Source: Vombatus ursinus
Taxonomy: Eukaryota; Chordata; Mammalia; Diprotodontia; Vombatidae
Length of the DNA: 64,000 nucleotides
Reading direction: 5' to 3'
Assembly: GCF_900497805.2 (NCBI RefSeq)
Contig: NW_020940358.1
Coordinates: 27,683,848 to 27,747,847 of the forward strand
This document shows positions 12,545 through 24,518 of this stretch, piece after piece (the first letter of the stretch is position 1; each line of letters starts with the position of its first letter). The notes under the pieces are model-generated. The model made no database searches. It had not been told where the DNA came from and saw nothing but the letters and a program-made list of their open reading frames with translations. Both the position numbers and the translations under genes were made by a program.

Positions 12545-13676
12545 TTAGTTCATAACAAAAAAAGAAGTAGAGATCATGGGAGGTAAAATGGATAATTTTG
12601 ATTACATTAAATTTAAAAAGTTTTGTAAAACAGAACCCATATAGTCAAAATTAGAAGGAAAGCAGGAAACTGTGAAAAAAAAATTACAGCAAGTTTATAT
12701 GATGAAGGTCTCATTTCTCAAATATGTGGGGAACTAAGCCAATTTATAAAATAAGTCATTCCCCAATTAATAAATGCTCAAAGGATATGAACATGCATTT
12801 TTCAGAAGAAGAAATCAAAACCATCTGTAGTCATATGAAAAAGTGCTCTCAATCACTAATAATTAGAAAAATTCACATTAAAACAATTCTGAGATACCAC
12901 CTCGCACCTCTCAGATTGATTAGCTAACATTACAGAAAAGAAAATGACAGATTTTGGAGGGGATGTGGAAAAACAGGGACACATTCACTCTTGGTGGAGT
13001 TGTGAACTGGTCCAACCATTCTGGAGAACAATTTGGAACTATGTCCAAGGGACCATAAAACTCTGCATACCCTTTGACCCTTCAGCACCACTACTGGATC
13101 TATACCCCAAAGAGATTAAAGAAAAAGGAAAAGGATCTCTATATACAAAAATATTTATAGACGTTCTTTTTGTGGTGGCAAAGAATTGGAAGCTAAAGAG
13201 ATCTCCATCAATTGAGGAATGACTGAACAAGTTGTGGTATATGATTGTGATGGAATACTATTATGCAATAAGAAATGATGAGCAGGATGGTTTCAGAAAA
13301 ACCCAGGAAGACTTATACTGATGCAAAGTAAAGTAAGCAGAAGCAGTAGAAGATTGTACACAGTAACAGCAATATTGCACTGTGATCACATGTAAAAGAC
13401 TTAGCTATTCTCAGCAATACAGTGATCTAAGACAATTCCAAAGGTCTCATGATGAAAAATGCTATCCACATCCAGAGAAAGAACTGATGAATTCATATTT
13501 TTTCACTTTCTTTATTTTTTCTTGCTTATACTTTTGCAACATGGTTAATGTGGAAATGTGTTTTGCATGACTTCATATGTATAATGAATGTCATTTCTTG
13601 CCATCTTAATGGGTGGGGCAGGGACTGGAAGGAGAGAAAGAATTTAGAACTAAAAATAAAAAAAATTTAATTTAAA
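12545..13676 (+). mobile_element. L1 LINE fragment, ORF2 3' part and 3' UTR
   Basis: Consecutive + frames give L1 ORF2 C-terminal phrases: 'DYIKFKKFCK' style near 12590, 'KDMNMHFSEEEI' and 'HMKKCSQSL' at 12785-12860, 'WWSCELVQPFW' at 12990-13020 and 'CIPFDPSAPLLDLYPKE' at 13060-13115. The frame is broken several times. The A-rich 3' end lies near 13645-13676. Truncated and dead; about 1.1 kb of a roughly 6 kb family. Confidence 0.9.
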
Positions 13677-13679
13677 AAC

Positions 13680-13860
13680 CTCACTTACATAGTACTTTAA
13701 AGTTTACAAAAATTACTATCCCTATTTTACAGATGAAGAAACTGAGGCTTGGAGAAATGAAGTGCTTTACTTAAAATTACACAATAGCATTTGAGCTGGA
13801 ATTTGAACTTGGTCTCCTATCCGGTCCTCTCTCCACTATACCATGATGCCTCGAAATTTA
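13680..13860 (-). repeat. MIR/THER1-like CORE-SINE, minus strand
   Basis: Contains 'ctattttacagatgaagaaactgaggcttgg', 'ttaaaattacacaatagc' and a head complement 'ctctctccactataccatgatgcc'. It sits directly after the L1 A-rich end. Confidence 0.8.
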
Positions 13861-14489
13861 GTACCTCAGATCACTGTATGTCATATCTCTGACAGAATTT
13901 GTTGTTTATTTTTAATTAGATATCAACAATTCCTTACAAGGTTTATATGAGACTGTTAAGAGGAAAATTTAATAAGATAATAATTGAAGAAAATATCAAT
14001 AAAACTGGGTATGATACCAGTTTTCCTTTCATACAAATGTATGCAGTAAAGTTACTTAAACAAGTACTGAGACGATGGGTGAAAAATGGTGCATGGTGGT
14101 GAAGTTAAAACAAACAAGAAATAGCTTATCGAAATAGAGACTCTCCACATATCTATGCTAAAGCCCCACACGTGTGGGCATGAGTGGATGCAGCAATTCT
14201 CAAATCATGATCCAGCGCTCTAGAAGTCTTTCAGGTGTTGTGAAGACTGCTTTCAGGTTAATCATCATGTTATTCATAATGCCATTCCTTCATTATAGTG
14301 ATCATATATCTATTAATATATTCATCATTATTGATACATCTAAATGTTTTTCTCAAATAAATTAATAAATTAAGATGATCAGAACATCCCATTATAAGCC
14401 ACAGCATTCTTGCATAAATTTTGGTACATCTTTTTTGCAAGACTACTTTACCATAGTAATCTGTGAATGGAATTATTATGAGACTTAGG

Positions 14490-15200
14490 GATCAGTCACT
14501 TAACAGGCATTTATTAAGTACCTGCTATATGCCAGGTACTTTAATAGACATTGGGGATAGAAAGAGAAAAAATTAAAGGAAACCTGCACATGCATACATA
14601 CGTGTGTGTGTGTGTGTGTGTATGACAAAGTAATTGATCAGGGGGAAAGCATGAGCAACTGTGGGGATCAGGAAAAGCATCATGTAGGAGATGAAACTGG
14701 AGCTGAGCTTTGAAAGAAATTAGGCATCGTAAGAGGCAAAAATGAGGAAGGAGAGCATTCTAGGTATGGGGGAAGGCCTTTGCAAAGGTGCAGAAACTGA
14801 AGATGAAGTGATATATGTTCAAACAAGGCCATATTGGTTGGGACCATAAGAGGGTGTGAAGGGGCATAATGTATAATAAGACTGGAAAGATAGATTGGAG
14901 CTAGGTGGTAAAGGGCTTTAAATGCCACACAGAAAAATTTGAATCTGACCCAGATACAATAAGATGCCAATGTTGTTTATTAACCATAGAAGTGACATGG
15001 TCAGACCTGTGTTTTCAGAATATAACTTGGAAAAAAAGAGAGACTTGAGGAAGGGAGACAAATTAAGAGGCTATTGAATGAAAGAAAAAGCATTTATTAA
15101 ACATTTAGTATGTGCCAGGCCCTGTGTTCAGTACTGAGGATACAAATACAAACAGATGACAGCCCCTGTCCTACAGGAGTTTACATTCTAATGAGAGAAG
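14490..15200. repeat. MIR/L2-type tails and an unnamed ancient repeat
   Basis: 14490-14570 and 15080-15190 are reversed SINE/L2 tail sequences ('catttattaagtacctgctatatgccagg', 'catttattaaacatttagtatgtgccagg'). Between them, 14645-15020 is a second copy of the unnamed family at 9590-9840, with 'gtgacatggtcagacctgtg' near its end. A short (GT)n run sits at 14602-14622. Confidence 0.6.
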
Positions 15201-15409
15201 ATAACACGTAAAGGGTTATGGTGATGGTCCCCGATGACAGAATATGGATCTCCTCCATTCTTCTCTGGCTTCTGCTTTCTCTGGTAAAGAGAATGATCCT
15301 TAGACTGGAAAAAGTGTGCCTCTTAGGGAGTTGATACCCAAAATAAGTCAGGAAACAGTGAAAGAGCATTCAGCTGTCCTTGATGAGTTCAAATCACTTG
15401 GTACAGATG

Positions 15410-16480
15410 AGTGACATCTTCAGGTACCTAAAGAACTAGCTGATATGATTCCTGGACCACTGTTGGTGATCTTTGAAAGATTGGGGAGAACAGGAGACAT
15501 GGTTCACCTAGATTTTAGTAAAACATCCAGAGAAAGTCTCTCATGCTATTTCTGGGCTTTTTTTGGGGGAGGGGGGAATAGATGGAACGATATAGACTAG
15601 ATGAGATTACAGTTAGGTGAACTCAGAACTCATTGAGTGTTAGGCCTAAAAGATAGTCATTAATGGTTTAATATCAGCTTGGGAGGAGGTCTCTAGAGGA
15701 AGGCTCCAGGGATCTGTACTTGTCCCTATGCTTTTTTGTTCTTTTTTAAATTAGTGTCAGGTAAAAGCATAGAAGCTATGCATAAAAGTATAGTAGCAAA
15801 CTTAGCAAATTTGCAGGTGACACAAAGCTAGGAGAGAGATAGCTAACACATTGGATAAGAGAGTGAAGATCCAACAGGATCTCAATAAGGTAAAATATTG
15901 GGCCAAATATCACATGAAATTAAATGAAGGAATTTTAATAGAGATGAGTGCTACATTAAAATTGAACCATTAACCAACTGCTCTTTGAGTCTGGCCATCC
16001 AACCAGTCTGAATCCATCTAATTGTTTAATCATTTAATCAATATCCCTTCATCTTTTGCACAAGGATAGTAATGAGATATTTTATCAGAAGTTTTGCAGA
16101 AGTCTAGAAAAACTGTATCTTACTGTTCTCACCTATGTGTTTAGTAATCTTGTTAAAAAAGGAAATGAGGTTAGTAGGCATGACCTGTTTTTGGTGAAGC
16201 CCTGACTCTGTAATTACCTTGCTTCCCTTTCTAGATATTTGCCAGCTATCTCTTTAACCACCTAGTCCAGAATCAAAGACAAGCTCACTGGCTTACAATT
16301 TGAAGATTTTGTTCTCTTTTTTGAAAACTAGGACATTTCCCCTTCCCTAATCTCATGGTACCTCTCTCATTTTCCATGATCTTTGAATGTAAAGATTTGC
16401 CCATAGTCACAGGAGTGACAAGCATCAGAATAACTCGGGTATAATGACTCCAGCCACAGTACTCCTTCATGTCCCTTACT
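15410..16480 (+). mobile_element. CR1/L3-like ancient LINE remnants
   Basis: Phrases such as 'gatctttgaaagattggggagaacaggagac', 'gattttagtaaaac', 'ggctccagggatctgtacttgtcc' and 'gcaaatttgcaggtgacacaaagctagg' match CR1/L3-type reverse transcriptase sequence on the + strand, heavily broken. The second part (15960-16480, 'gtctggccatccaaccagtctgaatccatctaattg') resembles another ancient CR1-linked repeat. Family names are tentative. Confidence 0.6.
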
Positions 16481-16559
16481 TTGATCTATAAAATACTATG
16501 TAAATGCTGACTGTTATCATTAATAATGAAAAGAATAAATTCTCTACTAGATTTCTAGC

Positions 16560-17330
16560 TCTTTAAAGGAAGAGAACTGCTTCTTATTTCTGTCTCTCCC
16601 TAGCACCTAGCAAAGGGCCCTTACATGGCAGTTGCTTACTGAATGTTACTAAAATGTAGGGTGATTTCTTTCTTTCCTGTGAACTGTGAAGGTTCATCTT
16701 GGGCACAGATGTTCTGTGTAGAGCCATCAAAGGCCTAAAGTACAATCTGGGAATGCATCCAGGTATTTGGGGAGTGTGTGGCCTCTGCAGACCCCTTTCC
16801 GTGATGACGCACTCCAGGATCATGCCTCCCCCGGTGCTGGCAGACTGCTCAGAGGCAGAGGGTGTTTTTGCCTGGCCTTTGAATCTCCTCTCAATCCCAC
16901 ATCTGGTAGAGAGAGGAATGAGGACAGAGTGTGTCTAGGCCAGCCCCACATGAGAGTGACTTCGTCAGCTTTGAGACTGCACAGGCACAGAGTGGGAGAA
17001 GGGCCTGGGGCCTCCCATCATAGCCTGGCTGTGATGTCTCTTTTGAAGGTGGCACACGGGGACATGAGAGAAAACAGGGGAAAATGAAAATACAAGGCCA
17101 TTGACCAGAGGATATTGACCTTTGGGCAGACCATGTCTGTAGGAGGGGCCACAGGTTGTAATGGAAAGCATGCTGGCCTCAGAGTTCGGAGCTTTGGGTT
17201 CCGATCCTGCCCCAGCCCTCTGTGAAGTGGGTGAGCTTGCACAAGGTACACATCTTCCCTGAGCCTCTCTCTGTTCCTCAGTGAGGAGACAACACAGGTT
17301 GGTGAAAAGACCACTGGGGACATTGCTTGT
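16560..17330. other. Largely unassigned intronic sequence
   Basis: Somewhat GC-richer than its surroundings, with a short reversed SINE/L2 tail at about 16590-16650 and a + CORE-SINE piece at 17155-17270. Several overlapping open frames exist on both strands, but none resembles a known protein and none has splice-site context I could defend. Confidence 0.4.
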
Positions 17331-18090
17331 TTGGAGACTTGCTACAGTGCTACATACTTGATCATTACTTGGTCATAGATCATTCCCTCTTCAAGGCTCA
17401 ATTTCTTCATCTACAGGGGATTGAAATAGGTGGTCTTTGAAGGTCTTCCAGTTCTGATATTCTGTGTTCTATGCTTTAAGATGTGTTCCTTCAAGGTATA
17501 ACATTCTGTATTCCAACGACGCTTGCAACTTTGGTGTTCTAGGATCAGCAAGGCCCTGAGGTAGCAGACAAACAGAACCAAAGATCCACCTGAGCATTAA
17601 GAAAATGTAAGCTAATCCTTGATGAGTCCCCCAATAGGTCAGTGTTCTGAGAGGCCCAGCAGAGTTCCACCAAGTGGTGAATTTTTACAGTAACTTAACA
17701 TTTAGAAAGAGCTTTATAGTTACATAGAATCAGAGACTTAGAGAATGTTTAAAGCTGGAAAAATTCCTTGAACATAAAGCATAGAATATCCCTGCTGAAA
17801 GGGACCTTAAAACATAGAATAGTTATTTACAGCCAGAAGAGACTTTAGAGAATACAGCATACAATGTCAAATATGAAAGGGCTCTTAGAACCTAAAATCT
17901 TAGAGCTCAAAGAGACCTTAGGGGTTATCTAGTTCAATCCCCTTATTTTACATATGAGAAAACTGAGGCCCGGAGAAGGGAAGTGATTTACCCAAGATCC
18001 TGTAGTGAGTTAATGGTCAAGCAGAGACTGGAACCTGTCTCTAGAATCCTCACCCAATATTACTAACTGCACCATGCTGCTTGCTATGTT
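17330..18090. repeat. CORE-SINE cluster
   Basis: A + fragment at 17340-17480 ('tcaatttcttcatctacaggggattg'), then minus-type copies at 17740-18090 containing 'aagagaccttaggggttatctagttcaatcc', 'catatgagaaaactgaggcccgg' and 'gatttacccaagatcctgtagtgag'. The 17700-17900 part repeats 'acatagaat' phrases several times. Confidence 0.7.
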
Positions 18091-18339
18091 TTCAAGACAC
18101 CTGGTTAAATTCTTTGGGTTTTCAGAGCACAGACGCTTCCCAACAGAAAGCTACGTGAATTAATGCTGCGCATAAAACAGTAGTTCGAGATCTATGGACA
18201 AGTTTGTTTATAGCCTATAGACTTAGTTGGCGCAATGAACAACAAGCCATCATTCCATCTGCAGTGGGGAGAAAGAGATGAAGAAGCACCTACAAATATA
18301 GAGCTGCTGGAAAACCATCTATTACTTTGTTTGGTTATT

Positions 18340-19200
18340 ACAATTCTGTGCAGGAAGCTCAGGGAGAATTATTATCTTTCATAGATGGGGAAACCAAGGC
18401 TAAGAAATGGGGAGTGACTTGCCTAGGATCAGACAGCAAATGAATAGCAGAGCTGGGGTTTGAACCTGGTTTTTGTAACTTCAAGTTCAGGGCTTCTTAA
18501 TTGGCAAATTTTCAAATGTGCTTCAAATATGGCCATGAAATCTCATTTAGAATTTTTGTTTCTCTAAGGCTACAGTCAGGATTTTTCTGAGGAACTCCTC
18601 TTTATTTGGGAGCTTCTCAGCCGCCAAGTCTTATGAAATTTTTTTAGCCAGTGGTTGAAAAAAAAGAGTATTCTTGTTTTAAGGGGATGGAGGAGGATGT
18701 TTTTCCTTTGGTGTTAGAGTGGTTAGGAGCTCAGTACAGGATCATTTTACTATCGTCTGAAGCCCAGGGACTGGTTTCTGTTTCGCTGGTTTCATGCTCC
18801 ACAGGGGTGTTCATGTGAAGGGTTCAGGTCTTCACCTCTATGTCATAGCTGCCAGATTCTCAGTGACATTTGAGACACAAGAACCAGGAGACCTAGATTC
18901 AAGGCCTGGTTTGTGTCACTTTGTGTGTGGCCTTTGAGGGACCTTAGGACAGAGCTGGAATTGGCATCAGAAAATAGAATAAAGAACATCAGAGCTAGAG
19001 GGAGTCTTAGAACATAAGTGGTCAAAGCTAGAAGGGATAGCAGAAATCGCCTGTTTCAACCCCCTCATTTTGTAGGAGCAAACAGAGGCCTTGAGAAAGG
19101 AAGTGGTTTGACCAAGGTCACATAGGGATTTGGGAGAAGAGCTGGAATCAGGACCAGGTCTCTTGACTCCCAGTTCAGTGCTCTTTCCTAGGCTTCAGCC
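18340..19200 (-). repeat. CORE-SINE copies, minus strand
   Basis: About 18360-18500 ('tcatagatggggaaaccaaggctaag', 'gacttgcctaggatcagac') and 19000-19190 ('cgcctgtttcaaccccctcattttg', 'ggtttgaccaaggtcacatagg'). 18500-18850 between them is unassigned. Confidence 0.75.
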
Positions 19201-19434
19201 TCCCTTTTTTTTTTCCTGCCCTCATTAGCCCTATTTATTTTACTTTGTAATCTCCTCATGGGGCCTGGCCGTGGTCTAGCAGAAGTGAAGCATATGTTTG
19301 CTAGCCCTGACATTGTCAGGGACCAAAAAGGTTACTCCAGACGAGCACCACACTTGCCGATTGGACTTTGACTTTTATGCCAGGTCCAGGCGCCAAATAA
19401 TACCCCTAACTAGATTGTTATCTCATCAGTTCCC

Positions 19435-20403
19435 ATGGGTTAAATTACCATCGATGTGTTAATGATTCTCAAATCTACCTTTTCTTGCTCCAGACTCTGC
19501 CAACCTCCATTCTCACAATTCCAACTGCCTTTTACACATCTTAAGCTAGACATAACCAAAGCTAAACTCATTATCTTCCCCTCCTCAAACTTCTCTGTTA
19601 CTGCAGATAGCAACTAAGCCTTCCAGTTGCTTAGGCTACAATCTTGGGTCATCCTTAACTCCTCATTGTCTCAGATCCCGCATAGTCAAGCTCTTGCCAA
19701 GGCCTGTCAGTCTCACCCCTAATAAGCTCCCTTCTCTTCTCTGACACTGCCACGTCTCTAGTGCAGGCCCTCATCACCTCACACCTGACAGCAGCCTGCT
19801 GGTGGGCCAGCCTGACTCAAGTCTCTCTTTACATGATTTTCCTAAAGTACAAGTCCATCCAATCATGTTACTCCCCTTGCCCCTACCCCCCATAAACGAA
19901 CTCCAGTGGCTTCCCATCGCCTCCAGGAGCAAATACAAAATGCTTTGTTTGGCATTCAAAGCCCTTCATGACCTAGCCCTCTCCTGCCTTTCTAGTTTTC
20001 TTACATCTTATTCTCCACATGTACCCCAGTCCAGAGATGCCAACTTCCTGGCTCTTTCACAAACAGACATTCACCTTCTTGGGCTGTGCCTAATACATGA
20101 AATCCTTTCCCTCCTCAGGTCTACCTACTGACTTCCCTGGCTTCCGTTGAGTCCAAACTAGAATCCCATCTTTTACTTGAAGCTTCCGCTAATCCTTCTT
20201 AATTTCAGTGCCTTGTTTCTGTTAATTATTTCCTATTTATTCAGTATATAGTTTGCTTTGACTATATTGGTTTTCATGTTGAATCTCCCTTTAGATTTTA
20301 AACTCCTTGAGGGCAAGGAATATCTTTTGCCTCTTTTTGAATCTCCAGCATTTAGCACAGTGTCTGGCATATGGTAGGCACTTAATAAACATTGATTGAT
20401 TAA
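19435..20403 (+). mobile_element. L2 LINE, ORF2 C-terminal part and 3' UTR
   Basis: On the + strand the sequence follows the end of an L2 (CR1-clade) element: 'gttaatgattctcaaatctacc', 'aaactcattatcttcccctcc', 'ctccagtggcttcccatcgcctccaggagc' and 'gcattcaaagcccttcatgacc', then the 3' end 'taaactccttgagggcaaggaa' and 'taggcacttaataaacattgattgatt'. About 970 bp, 5' truncated, with frames broken; not a gene. It shares these segments with 35.7-36.6 kb and 37.1-37.8 kb. Confidence 0.85.
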
Positions 20404-20407
20404 TAGT

Positions 20408-20640
20408 TTGGAGCAACTAATTGACTAGAAAGCTACATCTGGAGCCAGGAAGACCTGGTTTCACATCCAGCCTTTGACACTTCCTAGCTGTGGGACCCTG
20501 GGTAAGTCACTTAACCTCTGCCTCAGTTTCCTTATCTATAAAATGGGGATAACAATAGCATCTACCTCCCAGGGTCGTTGTGAGGATAAGCACTTTGCAT
20601 ACCTTAAAGTGCTATATAAATTCTATCTATTGTTGTTATT
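20408..20640 (+). repeat. tRNA-derived CORE-SINE
   Basis: Reads 'ctggagccaggaagacctggtttcacatcc', 'gggtaagtcacttaacctctgcctcagtttcc' and 'tacctcccagggtcgttgtgaggataag', and ends 'aaagtgctatataaattct'. It directly follows the L2 tail. Confidence 0.85.
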
Positions 20641-20644
20641 CTGC

Positions 20645-20788
20645 CTTGCCTTGTTGGATAGGGGAAGGAGACCTGGACTTACAATCAGAAGGCCTAGTTT
20701 TGAGTTACAGCTCTGTCACTTAGAGCCATGTGAAACTGAGTAAGACACTTCCTTCCCTTCCTTTGAGCCTTGGTCTCCTCATATGTAA
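20645..20788 (+). repeat. CORE-SINE, left part, split by a younger SINE
   Basis: 'gaaggagacctggacttacaatcagaaggcctag', then 'gtctcctcatatgtaa'. The element resumes after the inserted SINE at 20939 with a duplicated 'ctcctcatatgtaa'. Confidence 0.8.
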
Positions 20789-20938
20789 TTTTCTTTTTTT
20801 TTTTTTCTTTCTTTTTTTGGCTAGGCAATGGAGTTAAGTGACTTGCCCAGGGTCACACAACTAGTAAGTGTTATGTGTCTGAGGCCAGATTTGAACTCAG
20901 ATCCTCCAGTGCCCTATCCACTGCACTACCTAGGTGCC
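20789..20938 (-). mobile_element. A-tailed tRNA-derived SINE, minus, 14-bp target duplication
   Basis: The T-rich left end is the A tail of a minus-strand copy; the body reads 'gttaagtgacttgcccagggtcacac' and 'gatttgaactcagatcctcc', with head complement 'ctatccactgcactacctaggtgccc'. It is bounded by the perfect 14-bp direct repeat ctcctcatatgtaa at 20775-20788 and 20939-20952. A-tailed SINE with L1-type target duplication, inserted into an older CORE-SINE. Confidence 0.92.
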
Positions 20939-21062
20939 CTCCTCATATGTAAAGTATAGAGTTTGGTTACTACTATTAGCTTACATTTATGTTGCATTTA
21001 CCAATCATTTCCTTGTACTCTGTACCTCTCAGTTATTGTGCAATATTATTATCCCTGGTCAG

Positions 21063-21300
21063 CTAGCTGGCACCAGAGTGCATAGAGCACTGGGCCTGTA
21101 GTCAGGAAAACCTGAGTTCAGATCTGTCCTCATATACTTACTAGTTGTGTGACTCTGGGCAAGTCACTTAACCCTATTTCCCTCAGTTTCCTCATCTGTA
21201 AAATGAGCTGGAGAAGGAAATAGCAAACCACTCCAGTATCTTTGCCAAGAAAACCCCAAATGGGGTCACGAAGCATCACATATGACTGAAAAATGTCCTG
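21063..21300 (+). mobile_element. MAR1-like marsupial SINE
   Basis: Full-length-looking: head 'gctagctggcaccagagtgcatagagcactgg', box B-like 'gagttcagatc', the 'tgagctggagaaggaaatagcaaacc' segment and the 3' part 'gccaagaaaaccccaaatggggtcacgaag'. The 3' half lacks an A tail, as expected for the RTE-mobilised MAR1 family. Confidence 0.85.
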
Positions 21301-21419
21301 GCTCCTGGCTTCAAGGTCAGGGCCTCTCTATTCTCTTGGACTGCTCTTCAGTAGAAGATTTTCCATAATGTACGAGCCCTGTGCTGAGTCTGGGGAAAGC
21401 ATAGGGAAAGGAGAAAAGG

Positions 21420-21690
21420 CAACATACCTTTATTAAGTGCCTACTATGTGCCAAGTACTATGCCAAGCACTTTATAAATATTCTCTCATATGATCTTCAT
21501 GGCAACCCTGGGAGGTAGGTGCTATTATTATCCCATTTTACAGTTGAGGAAAGATTGGGGTAGATTGGGATTAAATGATGTGCCCAGACGTTAAATGATT
21601 TATAGTTAGTAACTGTCTGAGATACTCAGGTCTTCCTGACTCCAGGCCCAGCACTCTATCCACTGCACCGCCAAGCTGCTCTAATCCTAG
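21420..21690 (-). repeat. tRNA-derived CORE-SINE, minus strand
   Basis: Begins with the reversed tail 'tttattaagtgcctactatgtgccaag', then 'gcaaccctgggaggtaggtgctatta', 'ttttacagttgaggaaag' and head complement 'ccagcactctatccactgcaccgcc'. Confidence 0.85.
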
Positions 21691-22279
21691 CCTTCCAGGA
21701 GGTGACAGTCTACTCTGAAGGCCGCTATGAAAGACCTGGCGTTTGTGAAGCCTGTGCCAGTAGATTATAACCTGGAGCAAATTCTGTCATGCTGGAGAGG
21801 CTTCGAATAGGGGCCTGGGAATAGACCAAGCTAACTTTCCAGCTTCATAATGAGCTTCCTCTTCTTCCCAGTTCTAGACCTCAGACCTCTCCACCGTCAT
21901 CTCCCTTAGTCTTAGAGGAGGAGGTGGTTCTTTACTTTGCTGAGGCCATTTATGACCTTGAGCCCACCCCCTCCCAAGCTCCCTATGGAAGCTGGTCCTT
22001 TTAAATCCCTCTCCCCTCCCCCCCAGTTATCAATCTCCTTATCTCCTGGCTCCTTCTCTGCTGGCTCCCTATCCTCAAACAATGAGCAGCAGTATCCTTG
22101 CTCTCTATTTCTAGGGGTTAGTTTTCGTCTCTTTCTCCCTGCTGCAGATGGAATAGTGATTTATAATCCATTATCCCCAATGAAATCTACAGACTATAGG
22201 CAACTAGCCTACTAAGAGAGAACCTGCCGTGCCCTCAAGCTGTTGTTCTGTATCATTATGACAGCAAAACCCATTAAAA

Positions 22280-22815
22280 AAAAAATCTATCCGTTTTCAC
22301 TGCCTCCACTTCACCTCCCATTCTTTCTACCTATTTGCAGCCTGGTTTCTGACCCTACCACTTACCTGAAATTGCTGTCTCCAAGGTCACCAGTGATTAT
22401 TTAATGGCTAAATACAATGACCTTTTCTCATTTTCATCCTGCCTTTTTGCAGCATTTAACCTTGTTATCCTCTCCTTCCATCTGGATACCTTGTCTTTCT
22501 TTGATTTTTATAACAGTTCTTTCTCTCGGTTCTCTTATCTGTTTGATTACTCCTTCTCAGTGTTCTTTGCAGGGTCATCTTCCATGTACTCTACTCTCAG
22601 TCTATGCATGTACTTCAGAGCTCTGTACTGGGCCCTTCTCACTCTCTTCTTTCTTTCTCTCTTTCTCTTTATACTCTTCTCTCTTGGTGATTCTATCAAC
22701 TTGCATGAGTTTATCTATCATCTCTATTCAGGTAATTACCATATCTACATAGCCCATGCTCATATCACTCCTGAACTCCAGTCATATTTTCCAGTTGGCA
22801 ATTGAACATCTCAAA
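22280..22815 (+). mobile_element. L2 LINE fragment, first part
   Basis: Follows the L2 ORF2 order: 'tctccaaggtcaccagtgattatttaatggctaaata', 'cttttctcattttcatcctgcc' and 'ctccttctcagtgttctttgcagg', then 'catgagtttatctatcatctctattcagg'. The + frames at 22404-22805 that look long are translations of this element with many substitutions, not a gene. Confidence 0.8.
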
Positions 22816-22819
22816 CTAA

Positions 22820-23085
22820 ATGTCATAATAATAGTAATAGCACTAATAACTACCATTTATATAGAGCTTTAAGGTTTACAAAGCATTTTACTTCTACTGT
22901 CTCATTTGATCCCCACAAGTTTGTGAAGTAGGTGCTATTATTATCCCCATTTTACAGATGAGGAAACTGAAGCTTAATGATGTCAAGTGACTTGTCCAGA
23001 GTCATATATCCAGTAAGTAGATGAGGCAAGATTTGAATTCAGGTTTTACTGACTCCAACACTCTCTCTACTGCATATCTCAGACT
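22820..23085 (-). repeat. CORE-SINE inserted in the L2 copy, minus strand
   Basis: 'taataactaccatttatatagagctttaaggtttac', 'attatccccattttacagatgagg' and 'gatttgaattcaggttttactgactcc'. L2 sequence flanks it on both sides. Confidence 0.85.
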
Positions 23086-24005
23086 CTAAAGTCACCAAAA
23101 CAGAACTCCTTATCTTTCCCCACACATCTATCCATCCCTCCTGTTTCTGCCAAGGGAACAACTCTCTTTCTTGTTACCTAGGTTCACACACTTTGACTTC
23201 CTTGACTCTTCTTCAGTCTGCCTCCCCCTCCCCACCCATACCCAGCCAGTTACAGGTCTTGTTAATTCTGCCTCCATAAGACTTCTTTCCTCCTTCCCTT
23301 CCCTGTACTCACACAGCCACGTCTGCGGTGCAGCCCCTCTTCCTCTGCCACCTGGCTTGGGTCTCACATCCTCACTGGTCTCTCCATTCTCTGCACTGTT
23401 GCCAAATCGATATTACTAAAGCACAATCACAGCCATACTTTCCCCTTACTTAAGCGTCTACCCGTTGCCTGGAGGACCAAAAACAAACTCCTCAGCTTGG
23501 CAGTGCCCTTCACAGTCTGGTTCTGACTTATTTTTCTATTCTGATTTCATATTACTCCCTCTGATACACTCTCTGTTTCAACAGATGGACCTCCTTGCTG
23601 GCATCTTTGCTGTTGCATTCATCACCGTTCCTTTCCACAAGCTGCCCCCGTGCCTGGAATTCTCTCCCTCTTCAGCACCACTTCTTAGAATTCCTTATTC
23701 CCTTCAAGACTTCGCTTAAGTAAAACCTCTTCCTTCAAGATGCTTTTTTTGATTCACCCATTTGTGGGGTCTCTCCTCCCTTCCCACATTCCCACCAAAA
23801 TTACTTTGTCCTTATTTTGTATATATTTTGAATTTACATGTTGGTTTACATGTTTTTCTCCTGTAGAAAGTAAGCATCTAATTTCATCAAGGACAATTTG
23901 GTTTTTCTTTGTATCCCCAGAATCCAGCAAATGACTGGCACATGACTGGTACAGAGTAGGTGCTTAATGAATGTTTGTTGATTTGAATAGAATTGAACTT
24001 TAGGA
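23086..24005 (+). mobile_element. L2 LINE fragment, second part with 3' end
   Basis: Continues the L2 order: 'caaaacagaactccttatctttcccc', 'actaaagcacaatcacagcc' and 'cttagaattccttattcccttcaagac', ending 'gtagaaagtaagcatctaatt' and 'taggtgcttaatgaatgtttg'. 5' part at 22280-22815. Not protein coding. Confidence 0.8.
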
Positions 24006-24059
24006 TATAAGATTCTGAGAGATTTAGGTAGCTTTATCGTGTTTATGTTAAGTGATCAC

Positions 24060-24325
24060 ATCAATATTCTGAGAAGCAGCAGAATGTAATACAAATACCA
24101 CTAGTCTTAGACTTAATAGACCTGGTTTTGAGTCCTAACCTTGCCATTTACTAGCTATTCGAGTCAAGTGAAGTCATTTCCCTTTTTCAACTTCTTCCAT
24201 TTGTCTGATAGGGATAATAATACTCATATTACCTACAAAGTTTTTATTTACAGAATTTATAGAATTTATTTACTGAATTTACAGAATTACCTTATAGAAT
24301 TTTTATGAGAAAAGTGCTTTGTAAA
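24060..24325 (+). repeat. CORE-SINE with short local tandem duplications
   Basis: 'agcagcagaatgtaatacaaataccactag' heads the element; core 'gtcaagtgaagtcatttcccttttt'. At 24240-24305 the tail contains a local repetition of 'acagaattta/atagaattta'. Confidence 0.7.
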
Positions 24326-24330
24326 CTAGA

Positions 24331-24518
24331 ATGACAAACTATGGCCCAAGGGCTCAATCTGGCCTCCTGCCCATTTTTATACAGCCTGGCTAAGAATGGC
24401 AGTTACATTTTTAAATACAATAAAATTTTATTTTAAATGTAAAAAACATTCTCAGCTCCCAGGCCTTACAAAAAACAGGCAGGTAGTTTTAGCCCATGGG
24501 CTCTAGTTTGCCAACCCC
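24331..24518. mobile_element. hAT-type nonautonomous DNA transposon
   Basis: The ends are inverted repeats: 'acaaactatggcccaaggg' on the left, and on the right 'cccatgggctctagtttgcc', whose complement reads ggcaaactagagcccatggg. This 'caaactatggccc' end is typical of hAT/Charlie-derived mammalian elements. No coding capacity. Target duplication not resolved. Confidence 0.65.

Noticed and set aside
16699-17323. Cluster of overlapping frames on both strands
   Set aside because: Somewhat higher GC lengthens open frames here. No protein similarity is seen, and the frames overlap each other on opposite strands.
22404-22805. 133-codon frame with many hydrophobic residues
   Set aside because: It coincides with an L2 fragment in L2 order; not a host gene.
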